DNA of 64,000 bases from JBJGXI01 sp045635475. Its GTDB lineage: Bacteria > Bacillota > Bacilli > Bacillales > Amphibacillaceae. The translations under genes were made by a program, and so were the position numbers. The stretch covers positions 1 to 64,000 of the forward strand of contig NZ_JBJGXI010000025.1 in NCBI RefSeq assembly GCF_045635475.1. Direction: 5' to 3'. Shown in pieces: positions 31,942 to 40,309 of this stretch (the first letter of the stretch is position 1; each line of letters opens with the position of its first letter). The notes beneath the pieces were generated by a model that ran no database searches, had not been told where the DNA came from, and saw only the letters and a list, made by a program, of their open reading frames with translations.

Positions 31942-32853
31942 TTATTTATTCCATTTAAAAGGTGTTTCTTGATATACATAGTAATTTAACCAATTTGAAA
32001 ATAGAAGGTAAGCCTGAGAGCGCCAACGATTGGCAGGCATATTTAATGGATCATTTTCTGGGAAATAATCAATTGGTATGTGTGGTCTTGCGCCTTTAGC
32101 CAAATCTCGTTGATATTCCTCAGCTAAAGTCTCAGCATCGTATTCTACATGTCCTGTCACCATAATATTTTTCTCATCATTAGATATCATCAGGAAAGGC
32201 CCAGCCGTCTCTGATGATGCTAATAGGGTAATGTCCTCACATGCTAGAACTTCTTGTTCAGAAACATCTGTATACCGTGAGTGAGGAGCCATGAATTCAT
32301 CATCAATTCCTCGTATTAGCTTCACTGTTGGAGCATGAATTCGGTGTTTAAATACTCCTGAAAGCTTTTTAGGAAGTTTCAGCTTATCAATTCCATAATG
32401 ATAGTAGAGTGCGGCTTGTGCACCCCAACAAATATGCAAAACAGAGGTAACATAATCTTTTGTCCAATCCATTATTTCCGTTAGCTCATCCCAATAAGTG
32501 ACTTCTTCAAAAGGTAAGTGTTCTACAGGTGCTCCGGTGATAATCATACCGTCATAATAGTTGGTTTTAACTTGTGAAAATGTTTTATAAAACTGCTCTA
32601 GATGTGATCTGCTTACATTTTTCGATTCATACGTTTCTGTATGTAAAAAATGCACATTGACTTGTAATGGTGAATTACTGAGCAAACGTAAAAGCTGTGT
32701 TTCTGTTCTTTGCTTTTCAGGCATTAAGTTTAAAATAAGTATATTTAAAGGCCGTATATCTTGCTTAACCGCACGTTGGTCATCCATTAAAAAGATATTC
32801 TCTTTCTCTAAGATATCTCGTGCAGGTAAATGTGACGGAATTCTAATAGGCAA
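31942..32853 (-). CDS. metA: Homoserine O-acetyltransferase, MetA type
   Basis: A 303-residue enzyme activating homoserine for methionine synthesis. With the start at TTG 32853 (AAAGGGGGA upstream), the standard MetA numbering falls into place. Cys142 (HICWGAQAAL) is the acyl nucleophile, and His235 with Glu237 (VTGHVEYDA) completes the triad. Residue 111 is Glu (GAPVEHLPFEEV), which in Bacillus cereus MetA directs use of acetyl-CoA, whereas Gly111 in E. coli MetA gives succinyl-CoA. The product should therefore be O-acetylhomoserine, feeding direct sulfhydrylation or cystathionine synthesis. A longer reading to 32922 is rejected. I saw no S-box upstream, which is unusual for a Bacillus methionine gene. 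Confidence 0.95.
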   Translation of the reverse strand: MPIRIPSHLPARDILEKENIFLMDDQRAVKQDIRPLNILILNLMPEKQRTETQLLRLLSNSPLQVNVHFLHTETYESKNVSRSHLEQFYKTFSQVKTNYYDGMIITGAPVEHLPFEEVTYWDELTEIMDWTKDYVTSVLHICWGAQAALYYHYGIDKLKLPKKLSGVFKHRIHAPTVKLIRGIDDEFMAPHSRYTDVSEQEVLACEDITLLASSETAGPFLMISNDEKNIMVTGHVEYDAETLAEEYQRDLAKGARPHIPIDYFPENDPLNMPANRWRSQAYLLFSNWLNYYVYQETPFKWNK

Positions 32854-33102
32854 GTGTGGTTCCCCCTTTGTTGCTAGTAAGGCTACAATCATTATATCTA
32901 TGTATTGTGTATGGGGCAACAAAAGAAAATCATTAAACGTTTACCCGCAATAGTTAAAATTGAGCTCGTTATAGCTACCTTTTTATTTTCATTTATCACG
33001 GGGTTCATATTTTTGTAGGGAACTTATTTACATAACGAGGCATATAATAGTAATGATACTTTTCAATTGTTATTTAAACCAAAGGTGAAGGGGAGGGTGT
33101 TA

Positions 33103-33573
33103 GTGAAATTCACTGTTCAGTATATTCCTCTTAACAAGATTAAGACTTGCGCTCCACAAAGTATGACAGATAGGATGAACAGGTTTAAAATACTTGTGTT
33201 GGACTGTATGCATCTTTTAGTTGTGAAAAAGAATCATAAAGACGGTAGCTACAACCTATTATATGGAATTAGTCACTTAGAGTACTTAAAAAAGCACACG
33301 GGCAAAATATATGTACCATGTATAATTGATGAGCAAAGTGAAAAAGGATTGAAAGGCTGGCTAAGTCGAATACGAGCGAACCATTACCATAAATATGCTG
33401 TTCCGTGGAGTTCTAATAGCTGGTCTATCTTTAGAACATTTTTAAAACAGGAACCGCGCTTTAACCGATTATCACCTTCACAAAAGCTAAAAGTTATATT
33501 TTTGGCAATAAGATACAAAAAGACGACTATAAGTTCTATGAGAAAAAAGGTCGATAAGTTAGCTAAAGAATAA
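33103..33573 (+). CDS. Hypothetical protein with ParB-like N-terminal segment
   Basis: A 156-residue basic protein. The N-terminus FTVQYIPLNKIK recalls the beginning of ParB/sulfiredoxin-like nuclease domains (I-P-x-x-K-I). Next comes HLLVVKKNHKDGSYNLLYGI, where those domains have their strand, turn and G-x-R/H. No catalytic residues can be assigned and the match is weak. The C-terminal half is Lys/Arg-rich (LSPSQKLKVIFLAIRYKKTT). The start is GTG 33103 with GGGGAGGG upstream. Monocistronic with a terminator. Function unknown. Confidence 0.55.
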   Translation: MKFTVQYIPLNKIKTCAPQSMTDRMNRFKILVLDCMHLLVVKKNHKDGSYNLLYGISHLEYLKKHTGKIYVPCIIDEQSEKGLKGWLSRIRANHYHKYAVPWSSNSWSIFRTFLKQEPRFNRLSPSQKLKVIFLAIRYKKTTISSMRKKVDKLAKE

Positions 33574-33583
33574 AGAATAAAAG

Positions 33584-33616
33584 TACCCAATGTCTTTTAA
33601 GCATTGGGTATTTTTA
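33584..33616 (+). terminator. Terminator after the ParB-like gene
   Basis: TACCCAATG and CATTGGGTA form a perfect 9-bp stem with a 9-nt loop and TTTTTAAG. Confidence 0.88.
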
Positions 33617-33623
33617 AGTTTCC

Positions 33624-33638
33624 GTAAAACGTTTACAT
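33624..33638. promoter_or_regulatory. Candidate cre (CcpA) site
   Basis: GTAAAACGTTTACAT, read on the other strand ATGTAAACGTTTTAC, fits the Bacillus cre consensus except at its last positions and is nearly palindromic. It lies about 105 bp upstream of the sugar ABC operon, consistent with glucose repression. Confidence 0.58.
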
Positions 33639-33698
33639 ATCTGAAAAATTCGGATGATTTTATAGATTTATCGGATACTGTCTGAAAATGAAAGCTGT

Positions 33699-33719
33699 TA
33701 CAATCTGTGTAAGCGCTTA
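33699..33719 (+). promoter_or_regulatory. -10 element with overlapping palindromic operator
   Basis: TACAAT (33699-33704) is a likely -10. TGTAAGCGCTTA (33708-33719) is a near-perfect palindrome of LacI/CcpA type exactly where transcription would begin, 21 bp before the TTG start. The -35 is weak, as expected for a promoter needing an activator such as the YesN-like regulator. Confidence 0.55.
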
Positions 33720-33740
33720 AGATAAGAGGAGGAAGCAAAA

Positions 33741-35015
33741 TTGAAAAAACTTGGATTTATACTTTTTAGTGTAGCTGTACTAATCGGATTAGCAGCTTGT
33801 AGTGGTGGAGATGAAACTACACCAGATGGTGACGTAGTAGAACTTACTTTATGGAATGATTGGACAGAAGATCGTCCGGAAAATACTACCTACAAAAATA
33901 TGGTTAAAAAATTTAATGAGCAAAATGAAGATGTCAAAGTAGTTATTGAAGCAATTCCACATGATCAGTATGAGACAAAACTTAGAACACAAGCTGCTGG
34001 TAAACAGTTACCAGACATGTTTCGTGTTTGGCCTGGAGCAAGACTCCAACCTCTAATTGATGGAGAGGTTGTACTTTCATTAAACCCTATCGTTGATCAT
34101 TGGGAAGGTGAAATTCCAGAGGGTATAATGAAAGATTATGCTTCAGATGGAGAGCAATATGCAATACCAGGTAACATAAGTGAGACTAGTTTAATCTTCT
34201 ATAACAAAGAAATGGTTTCACAAGCAGGATTTGATACATTCCCAGAAACGTACGAAGAGTTAAAAACCTTAATTGGTGCATTAAATAGTGAAGATATTAC
34301 ACCTATTGCTCTAGGTAACAAAGCTATATGGCCACTGCAATCAGTATACATCTCAACCATTGCGGATCGTTTTACCGGAAGTGATTTCTTACCGAATGTG
34401 TTAAATGGTGATGGAACATTTGAGAATGAACAATTTATCAAGTCATTATCAGTTATTGATGAATTAACGAAAATGGATGCATTCAATGGAGACATGAATA
34501 CACTTGATGAAGCACAAGCAAGAAATAACTTCATCTCAGGAGATGCAGCAATGCACTTTGCTGGTTCATGGGCTATTGGACCGATTTTAGACAATGCGGA
34601 AAATGTAGAAAATATTGGTGTTGCACCGTTTCCAAGCTTCGCTGGTGGAGAAGGTGACCCAGCTAAGATCGCAGGTGTAGCTGGTGGAGGTATCGCCCTT
34701 AATAGCGAACTTAATGAAGCTGAACAAGATGCTGCATTTAGATTTTTAGAGTTCTTCTATAGTGATGAAATGTATCAGGAACTAGTAGAAGCTAACATCA
34801 TTGTTCCGGCTGACGTAGAAATGAGCGATAATATTCCTCAAGTATTCCAAGAGGCGAATAAGTTAGCGCAAGGAGGATTAGCACCAGTGTATGATGCTAC
34901 ACTTACTCCGGAGTTAACAGATATTATTAATAACGGTCTTCAATCGATTACGTTAGGCGACAAGACTCCTGAAGAATTGGCAGCAGAAATGCAAGCAGAA
35001 TTAGAGTCCGAGTAA
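33741..35015 (+). CDS. Carbohydrate ABC transporter substrate-binding lipoprotein
   Basis: A 424-residue extracellular family-1 solute-binding protein (MsmE/MalE fold). The lipoprotein signal is KKLGFILFSVAVLIGLAACS, with the modified Cys at about 20. Family stretches include ELTLWNDWT, KMVKKFNEQNEDVKV, GKQLPDMFRVWPG, IFYNKEMVSQAGFDTFPETY and FISGDAAMHFAGSWAI (ligand cleft). The start is TTG 33741 with AGGAGG upstream. First gene of an operon with two permeases and a two-component system. The downstream glycosidase and kinase suggest an oligomeric beta-glucoside ligand. Confidence 0.93.
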   Translation: MKKLGFILFSVAVLIGLAACSGGDETTPDGDVVELTLWNDWTEDRPENTTYKNMVKKFNEQNEDVKVVIEAIPHDQYETKLRTQAAGKQLPDMFRVWPGARLQPLIDGEVVLSLNPIVDHWEGEIPEGIMKDYASDGEQYAIPGNISETSLIFYNKEMVSQAGFDTFPETYEELKTLIGALNSEDITPIALGNKAIWPLQSVYISTIADRFTGSDFLPNVLNGDGTFENEQFIKSLSVIDELTKMDAFNGDMNTLDEAQARNNFISGDAAMHFAGSWAIGPILDNAENVENIGVAPFPSFAGGEGDPAKIAGVAGGGIALNSELNEAEQDAAFRFLEFFYSDEMYQELVEANIIVPADVEMSDNIPQVFQEANKLAQGGLAPVYDATLTPELTDIINNGLQSITLGDKTPEELAAEMQAELESE

Positions 35016-35033
35016 AAATAGAATATAAAAAAA

Positions 35034-35061
35034 CATAGGTTGCCGTTTTAGGCAACCTATG
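35034..35061 (+). promoter_or_regulatory. Intra-operon hairpin without T-tract
   Basis: CATAGGTTGCC and GGCAACCTATG form a perfect 11-bp stem with loop GTTTTA. It lies between the binding-protein gene and the first permease and is followed by ACCATTATAG, not by T residues. Such hairpins usually protect the upstream mRNA, raising binding-protein output over permease output. Confidence 0.7.
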
Positions 35062-35081
35062 ACCATTATAGGGGTGAGAGC

Positions 35082-35957
35082 ATGCATGCAACACGGAATA
35101 AAAGAATTGCAATTACATTTGGCTTATTGCCAGCTATACTAATTTACCTTGTGTTTGCGATCTTACCGATCCTCCAGTCCTTCTACTATTCACTAATGGA
35201 GTGGGATGGCTTTTCGGAGATGCAATTTGTAGGATTTGCTAACTTTAGTGAACTATTTCAAGATCCATTGTTTTGGAATTCTATGAAAAATAACATCTAT
35301 GTTGTGTTGGCATCCGTATTTGGTCAAGTGCCGATTGCGCTATTTATTGCATTGTTATTAAACAGAAAACTTAAAGGACTAAAAATTTTCCGTACGATTG
35401 GTTTCCTGCCAGTTGTATTATCGACGGTTGTTATTTCTTTAACTTGGAGTTTGATTTACAATTCTGAAAATGGATTAATAAACGAGTTGTTAAGAACGGT
35501 TGGTCTTGGAGCAATTGCGCAAAATTGGTTAGGCGATTCCTCATGGGCGATGATATCCGTGTTAGTGACGGTGATTTGGCAGTTCGTTGGACTATATCTA
35601 ATTATCTTTTTAGCAGCCTTGCAGAATGTGCCAGAAGAAGTGTTAGAAGCTGCAAAAATAGACGGGGCATCAGAATGGACAACTACATGGAAAATTACTG
35701 TCCCGATGATCTGGGATACGGTTATAGTAGCAGTTATTCTTTGTATTTCCGGTAGCTTAAAAACTTTCGACTTAATTTATGTTATGACTCACGGTGGACC
35801 GGCACACTCTACAGATGTAATGGCTTTGTACATGTTTAATGAAACATTCTCCCAACTGCAATACGGATACGGTAGTGCGGTTTCTGTAGTTATTTTCTTC
35901 TTTAGTCTTATATTAATCTATGTGGTAACAAAATTACTAGGTCGCAAAATGTTATAA
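35082..35957 (+). CDS. Sugar ABC transporter permease, MsmF/UgpA-like
   Basis: A 291-residue inner-membrane subunit with six helices. The first is about 11-31 (ITFGLLPAILIYLVFAILPI). The ATPase-contacting EAA loop reads EVLEAAKIDGASEWTTTWKI, then TVPMIWD, matching the family consensus E-A-A-x-x-D-G-A. The start is ATG 35082 behind GGGGTGAG. It pairs with the next permease to form the channel. No ATPase gene is in the operon, so a shared MsmX-type ATPase is expected. Confidence 0.94.
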   Translation: MHATRNKRIAITFGLLPAILIYLVFAILPILQSFYYSLMEWDGFSEMQFVGFANFSELFQDPLFWNSMKNNIYVVLASVFGQVPIALFIALLLNRKLKGLKIFRTIGFLPVVLSTVVISLTWSLIYNSENGLINELLRTVGLGAIAQNWLGDSSWAMISVLVTVIWQFVGLYLIIFLAALQNVPEEVLEAAKIDGASEWTTTWKITVPMIWDTVIVAVILCISGSLKTFDLIYVMTHGGPAHSTDVMALYMFNETFSQLQYGYGSAVSVVIFFFSLILIYVVTKLLGRKML

Positions 35958-35974
35958 GGGGGGACAACATCACT

Positions 35975-36835
35975 ATGGAAACATTTATTAATCCTGAAAT
36001 GAAAAAGAAAAAGAAATTTAGTGTAAAACGGCTAATAATCTACATTATTTTGATTGCATTCGCTGTTGTTAATGCTTATCCAATCTTATGGATGATTATA
36101 AATTCATTTAAATCAAATCAAGAGTTTGCTAATAATCAATTTGGATTTCCGAAAGAATTTGTGTTTCAAAATTATATAGATGCGTGGACGACTGCTAATT
36201 TTGGAACGTTGTTTACAAATAGTATCTTCATTTGCTTAACAGCAACCTTTCTTACGGTGCTAATAGGAGCAATTACATCATATTTCTTGGCAAGGTTTAC
36301 TTTCAAAATGAACAGAGTTGTTTATACTTTCTTTATTTTTGGTATGTTGATTCCTATTCATGCAACTTTGGTGCCAATGTTTATATTAATGAGAAATATA
36401 GGCCTTTTAAATACACCAATTACGTTATTGTTCCCGTATATAGCTTTTCATCTACCAATTACTATCTTTATTTTAACTAGTTTTATGAAAGCTTTTCCGA
36501 AAGATATTGAAGAATCAGCTATTATGGACGGTTGTGGTATTTATCGAATCTTTTGGTCAATCATTTTGCCAATGACTCGACCAGCTTTAGCTACTGTGTT
36601 AATTCTTAACTTCATTTATAACTGGAATGAATTCTCCTTTGCTCTTGTATTAATTAACAATCCTGAATTCCAAACACTGCCGTTAGGATTAGCAAGTTTC
36701 GCGGGACAATTCACAACAAATTATGGAGCGCAGATGGCAGGTTTAACGATGTCCCTTGTACCAATTGTTGCTTTTTATTTATTACTTGAAAAAGAAATAG
36801 TACAAGGAATGACAGCTGGTGCAGTAAAAGGATAG
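35975..36835 (+). CDS. Sugar ABC transporter permease, MsmG/UgpE-like
   Basis: A 286-residue permease with six helices. The first is about 19-39 (LIIYIILIAFAVVNAYPILW), and MIINSFKSNQEF follows, as typical for the G subunit. The EAA loop is DIEESAIMDGCGIYRIFWSI, then ILPMTRPALATV. The C-terminal family signature includes YNWNEFSFALVL and GAQMAGLTMSLVPIVAFYLL. ATG 35975 has AAGGGGGG upstream. It is separated from the first permease gene by 17 bp and followed closely by the sensor kinase. Confidence 0.94.
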   Translation: METFINPEMKKKKKFSVKRLIIYIILIAFAVVNAYPILWMIINSFKSNQEFANNQFGFPKEFVFQNYIDAWTTANFGTLFTNSIFICLTATFLTVLIGAITSYFLARFTFKMNRVVYTFFIFGMLIPIHATLVPMFILMRNIGLLNTPITLLFPYIAFHLPITIFILTSFMKAFPKDIEESAIMDGCGIYRIFWSIILPMTRPALATVLILNFIYNWNEFSFALVLINNPEFQTLPLGLASFAGQFTTNYGAQMAGLTMSLVPIVAFYLLLEKEIVQGMTAGAVKG

Positions 36836-36868
36836 AATAGGAGTAGAAAACTAAAAGGTTGATGACAT

Positions 36869-38626
36869 ATGAGACGACATTGGGGCTTGAAGCAACAATT
36901 CTTAACCGTATTTCTGCTATTTATTACCCTGCCCACTATTCTTTTTGGAACATTAATTTATTATCAAGCAACAAAGGCTTTCAAACACCAAGCTGAAGTA
37001 AATACTACGGCTAGGCTAAACAAAAACGATGAAAATTTAGCATCGATCATAAGTGAGATTGAAAATATGACATCTTATATGATCTACGATGATAGCTTTC
37101 GAACGTTTTTCACTGCCTCTAAAAATAAAATACAACAAATTAGGCAATCAGAAGAAGATATCCGGGGCTATCTCACTTTTCAGTTAACAAGTTATGACTA
37201 TGTAGATTCAATACTGCTTAGAGGTAGTCTGGGAAATACACTACACTTCGGAAATCCAATTTCAGCAGATGAACAAGTTTTAGATGAAAAAATGCAACAA
37301 ACAGAAGGAAAACCTTTTTGGAGTGATAGTTATAAGGTTACAAGTGATTGGGCTGGTACCAATACGGTTGTTAGCTTGTCTAGGATGATCAATGATATTA
37401 ATGATATTGCTCAACCAATTGGAATGGCAAGGATCCGCTTAGATGGATCAAAATTCTATCAGGCAATCGAAGCTGAAGCATCTCATCAACAAGGCGATTA
37501 TTTCATTATAAACAGTTCAGGAGAAGTAGTCCTTCATCCAGAACAATCTTTAATCGGCAAGCCGTTTCCTGACTCTCGTGTAATTCAAATGGTAGAAAAC
37601 CAGGAACAATCAACAGTGACATTTAAAACCGATAATGATACCTATTTGCTTACCAAAAATAAGATCAATGGGACAGATTGGTATTCGGTGATTTTAGTCA
37701 ATGAAAGTGAAGTTGTTGAAGGTTTATACAATGTGCGATCACTTATTACTAATATGATTATTTTGCTTATTATATTAGGTGGCATTGCTTTTGTAGGTTT
37801 TTACGTTTTCAACATTAAACGAATTATCGAGTTGACTGATCAAACGAAACAACTTGAAGGTGGGGATTTTTCTGCAAAAGTAGAAGTTAGTTCTCAAGAT
37901 GAAATAGGCCGATTAGGATTGAGTTTTAACAAAATGGTGATTATGTTGGAGAAGCATATTGAAAGTGAATATAAACTTAAAATAAAACAAAAAGAGTCAG
38001 AACTAAAAGCATTACAAAATCAGATTGATCCACACTTTTTATATAACACATTAGATATGATTCGCTGGACAGCACGGCTTGAGAATGCGATGGAAACAGG
38101 ACAACAAATTGAACGACTTTCCAATATATTTCGTATGAGTCTGAATATGGGAAAAATGTGGGTCCGTCTGGAAGAAGAGGTTCAATATATTAAAAACTAT
38201 TTGGAACTGCAAAAAAATCGTTTAGGTGATCGGTTGAGGTTTAGTATTTATATCGATGATCAAATAAAAAATGTTTATGTAATGAAGCAGCTTCTTCAAC
38301 CTTTAGTGGAGAATAGCATTAAACACGGATTTAAAGATTTACCGAGACAAGGTGTCATTGCTATTCGTTGTTATAAAGTTAAAGATAAAGTTATTTTCGA
38401 AGTGGCTGATAATGGGTGGGGTTTCGATCAGACATCGGCAGAGAAAGGTTTTGACAATCATGAGGGGTATGCGTTAGCTAATATTGAGGATCGATTAAGT
38501 ATTGCATTTGGTAATCAATCGGAGCTAAGCGTATTAGATACCCAATTAGGTGCTACTGTTCAAATTACAATTCCAGAATTAAATAAAGAAAAAATAAAAG
38601 GTATTAGGAAGGAATTAGGTGAATAG
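36869..38626 (+). CDS. YesM-type sensor histidine kinase
   Basis: A 585-residue membrane kinase. Helix 1 is at about 9-32. A roughly 250-residue extracellular dCache-like sensor follows, with helix 2 at about 292-314. A HAMP linker is at about 315-365 (LEGGDFSAKVEVSSQDEIGR). The His_kinase domain has the phosphoacceptor His389 (LQNQIDPHFLYNTLDMIRW). The HATPase_c domain shows LLQPLVENSIKHGF (N box), then EVADNGWGF (G1). This layout is the YesM group, which senses a solute or its binding protein. ATG 36869 has a modest site (AAAGG). It lies 33 bp after the permease gene and 2 bp before its regulator. Confidence 0.94.
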   Translation: MRRHWGLKQQFLTVFLLFITLPTILFGTLIYYQATKAFKHQAEVNTTARLNKNDENLASIISEIENMTSYMIYDDSFRTFFTASKNKIQQIRQSEEDIRGYLTFQLTSYDYVDSILLRGSLGNTLHFGNPISADEQVLDEKMQQTEGKPFWSDSYKVTSDWAGTNTVVSLSRMINDINDIAQPIGMARIRLDGSKFYQAIEAEASHQQGDYFIINSSGEVVLHPEQSLIGKPFPDSRVIQMVENQEQSTVTFKTDNDTYLLTKNKINGTDWYSVILVNESEVVEGLYNVRSLITNMIILLIILGGIAFVGFYVFNIKRIIELTDQTKQLEGGDFSAKVEVSSQDEIGRLGLSFNKMVIMLEKHIESEYKLKIKQKESELKALQNQIDPHFLYNTLDMIRWTARLENAMETGQQIERLSNIFRMSLNMGKMWVRLEEEVQYIKNYLELQKNRLGDRLRFSIYIDDQIKNVYVMKQLLQPLVENSIKHGFKDLPRQGVIAIRCYKVKDKVIFEVADNGWGFDQTSAEKGFDNHEGYALANIEDRLSIAFGNQSELSVLDTQLGATVQITIPELNKEKIKGIRKELGE

Positions 38627-38628
38627 CC

Positions 38629-40179
38629 ATGTCTTTCAAGATGTTAATCGTTGATGACGAGCCTATTATATCACGCGGTTTAAAAGACACCATTCCTTGG
38701 GAAAAATATAACATCGAAGTAATCGGTACTGCTAATGATGGAAGGGACGCAATAAACAAAATTAACGTCAGTGAAACTATTGATCTTGTCATTACGGATG
38801 TGAGAATGCCAAATCTAGACGGTTTAGGACTGGCTAATTACCTACACGAGCATTATCCTAAAGTTCGGACGATTATTGTTAGTGGCTATGATGAGTTTGC
38901 ATACGCGCAACAGGCATTGAAAGCGGGTGTGAAGGATTATTTATTAAAACCTGTCAATATTGATGAACTAGTGAATAAGGTACAGGATATTATAAGTGAA
39001 TTGATCGTGGAACAGAAGGATGCAGAGGCTAACTATCAAACTGTCTTAAAAAATGCAATATTTAATCAAGTATCCAATTTTCCTGTGAGATTATCAAAAA
39101 CTAACAAAAAAATCGAGGAAATTAGAGTCTATCCCTTCATTAGTGTTTTACAAGATTATAGTAAAACACTAAATAATTTAACTGAGCAAGCAATGCCAAA
39201 TATAAAATCGCTGTGGAAGAATGGTATTGATAAAACTTTATCAAATAATGGATATCAAACAATTTCTATTTTTACGAATGAGAATGTGCTACTAACATGC
39301 TTACTTGAATATGAACAAGACAGTTGCGCTGAAAGGGTAAGGGCCTTGCTTACTGATACCACTTGGAATGAAAGATATGATCTTATGTATGTATGGAGTG
39401 AATCTCCAATAAAGCTTGCAGAACTTAACAGGAAATTTACTGATTTACTGAACAACATCCGTTATCTTCCTTTACAAAAAGATGGAAGTGTTGTCATCCA
39501 TCATACGGAACAACAGGGCCAACAGGTTTATCCAATAGAATTAGAAACAAAAATAGTAACATCCATCTTGGAAATGGATAAAGAAGACATACATCGTTAT
39601 GCGAAAGAATTGTTTGAATTCTTTGAGACAGAACAATATTTTCTAGATGAAGTTGTGCAAGTGTGTAGCGAGATTATTATAAAACTTATTAATAGAATTC
39701 AGTCACTCCGCAATAGAGAAACTGTTCAAATAGAATTGCATTATAAAAAGTGGATTGATGTGCGGCTGTACAATTCTTACCAATTACTCAAAGAACTTTT
39801 TGAAGATGATTTAAACGTAATTTCCAGTAAGCTAGATGTTAGTGAAATAGGTGAGAAGGATTGGTTGATCAAACGCGCAGAAGCTTATATTAAAGAGTTT
39901 TATCAATCAAATCTATTGGTCAATGAAGTTGCCGATGTTGTTAACATTTCGCCGAATTATTTTAGTACTTTATTTAAACAAAAGACTGGCGAAAATTTTA
40001 ACTCATATGTAAATGATTTGCGAATAGAAGAAGCAAAAACGTTACTTGCAGAAACACCTTTAAAGGTGAGTGAAATTGCTGAACAAGTGGGTTTTAAAGA
40101 ATATAAATATTTTGTCGACGTATTCAAAAGATTTTCTGGAACAACACCGACGAATTATCGAAAATTTATTGACAGATAA
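38629..40179 (+). CDS. YesN-type response regulator with AraC DNA-binding domain
   Basis: A 516-residue activator. The receiver domain spans residues 1-120, with Asp9-Asp10 (LIVDDEP), phosphorylated Asp57 (VITDVRMP) and Lys107 (YLLKPVN). A long middle region is of unknown fold. Two AraC-type helix-turn-helices lie at about 410-515 (VNEVADVVNISPNYFSTLFK, then VSEIAEQVGFKEYKYFVDVF). ATG 38629 follows AGGTGA and lies 2 bp after the kinase stop. It most likely activates this operon and the glycoside hydrolase gene. Confidence 0.94.
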   Translation: MSFKMLIVDDEPIISRGLKDTIPWEKYNIEVIGTANDGRDAINKINVSETIDLVITDVRMPNLDGLGLANYLHEHYPKVRTIIVSGYDEFAYAQQALKAGVKDYLLKPVNIDELVNKVQDIISELIVEQKDAEANYQTVLKNAIFNQVSNFPVRLSKTNKKIEEIRVYPFISVLQDYSKTLNNLTEQAMPNIKSLWKNGIDKTLSNNGYQTISIFTNENVLLTCLLEYEQDSCAERVRALLTDTTWNERYDLMYVWSESPIKLAELNRKFTDLLNNIRYLPLQKDGSVVIHHTEQQGQQVYPIELETKIVTSILEMDKEDIHRYAKELFEFFETEQYFLDEVVQVCSEIIIKLINRIQSLRNRETVQIELHYKKWIDVRLYNSYQLLKELFEDDLNVISSKLDVSEIGEKDWLIKRAEAYIKEFYQSNLLVNEVADVVNISPNYFSTLFKQKTGENFNSYVNDLRIEEAKTLLAETPLKVSEIAEQVGFKEYKYFVDVFKRFSGTTPTNYRKFIDR

Positions 40180-40309
40180 ACAATGAATCTTTGCTTAAAA
40201 TGATTCCATAGCAACGAATGATAATGGGGACAACTAGTAAACTTTGCTATTTGTTTCTGTAGTCGAGTATTTGTTGTAAGTACTTGAAACTAAAGGGAGG
40301 AAAATTAGC

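Noticed and set aside
31942..32922. 326-residue form of MetA
   Set aside because: TTG 32853 follows AAAGGGGGA and puts Glu111, Cys142, His235 and Glu237 in exact family numbering.
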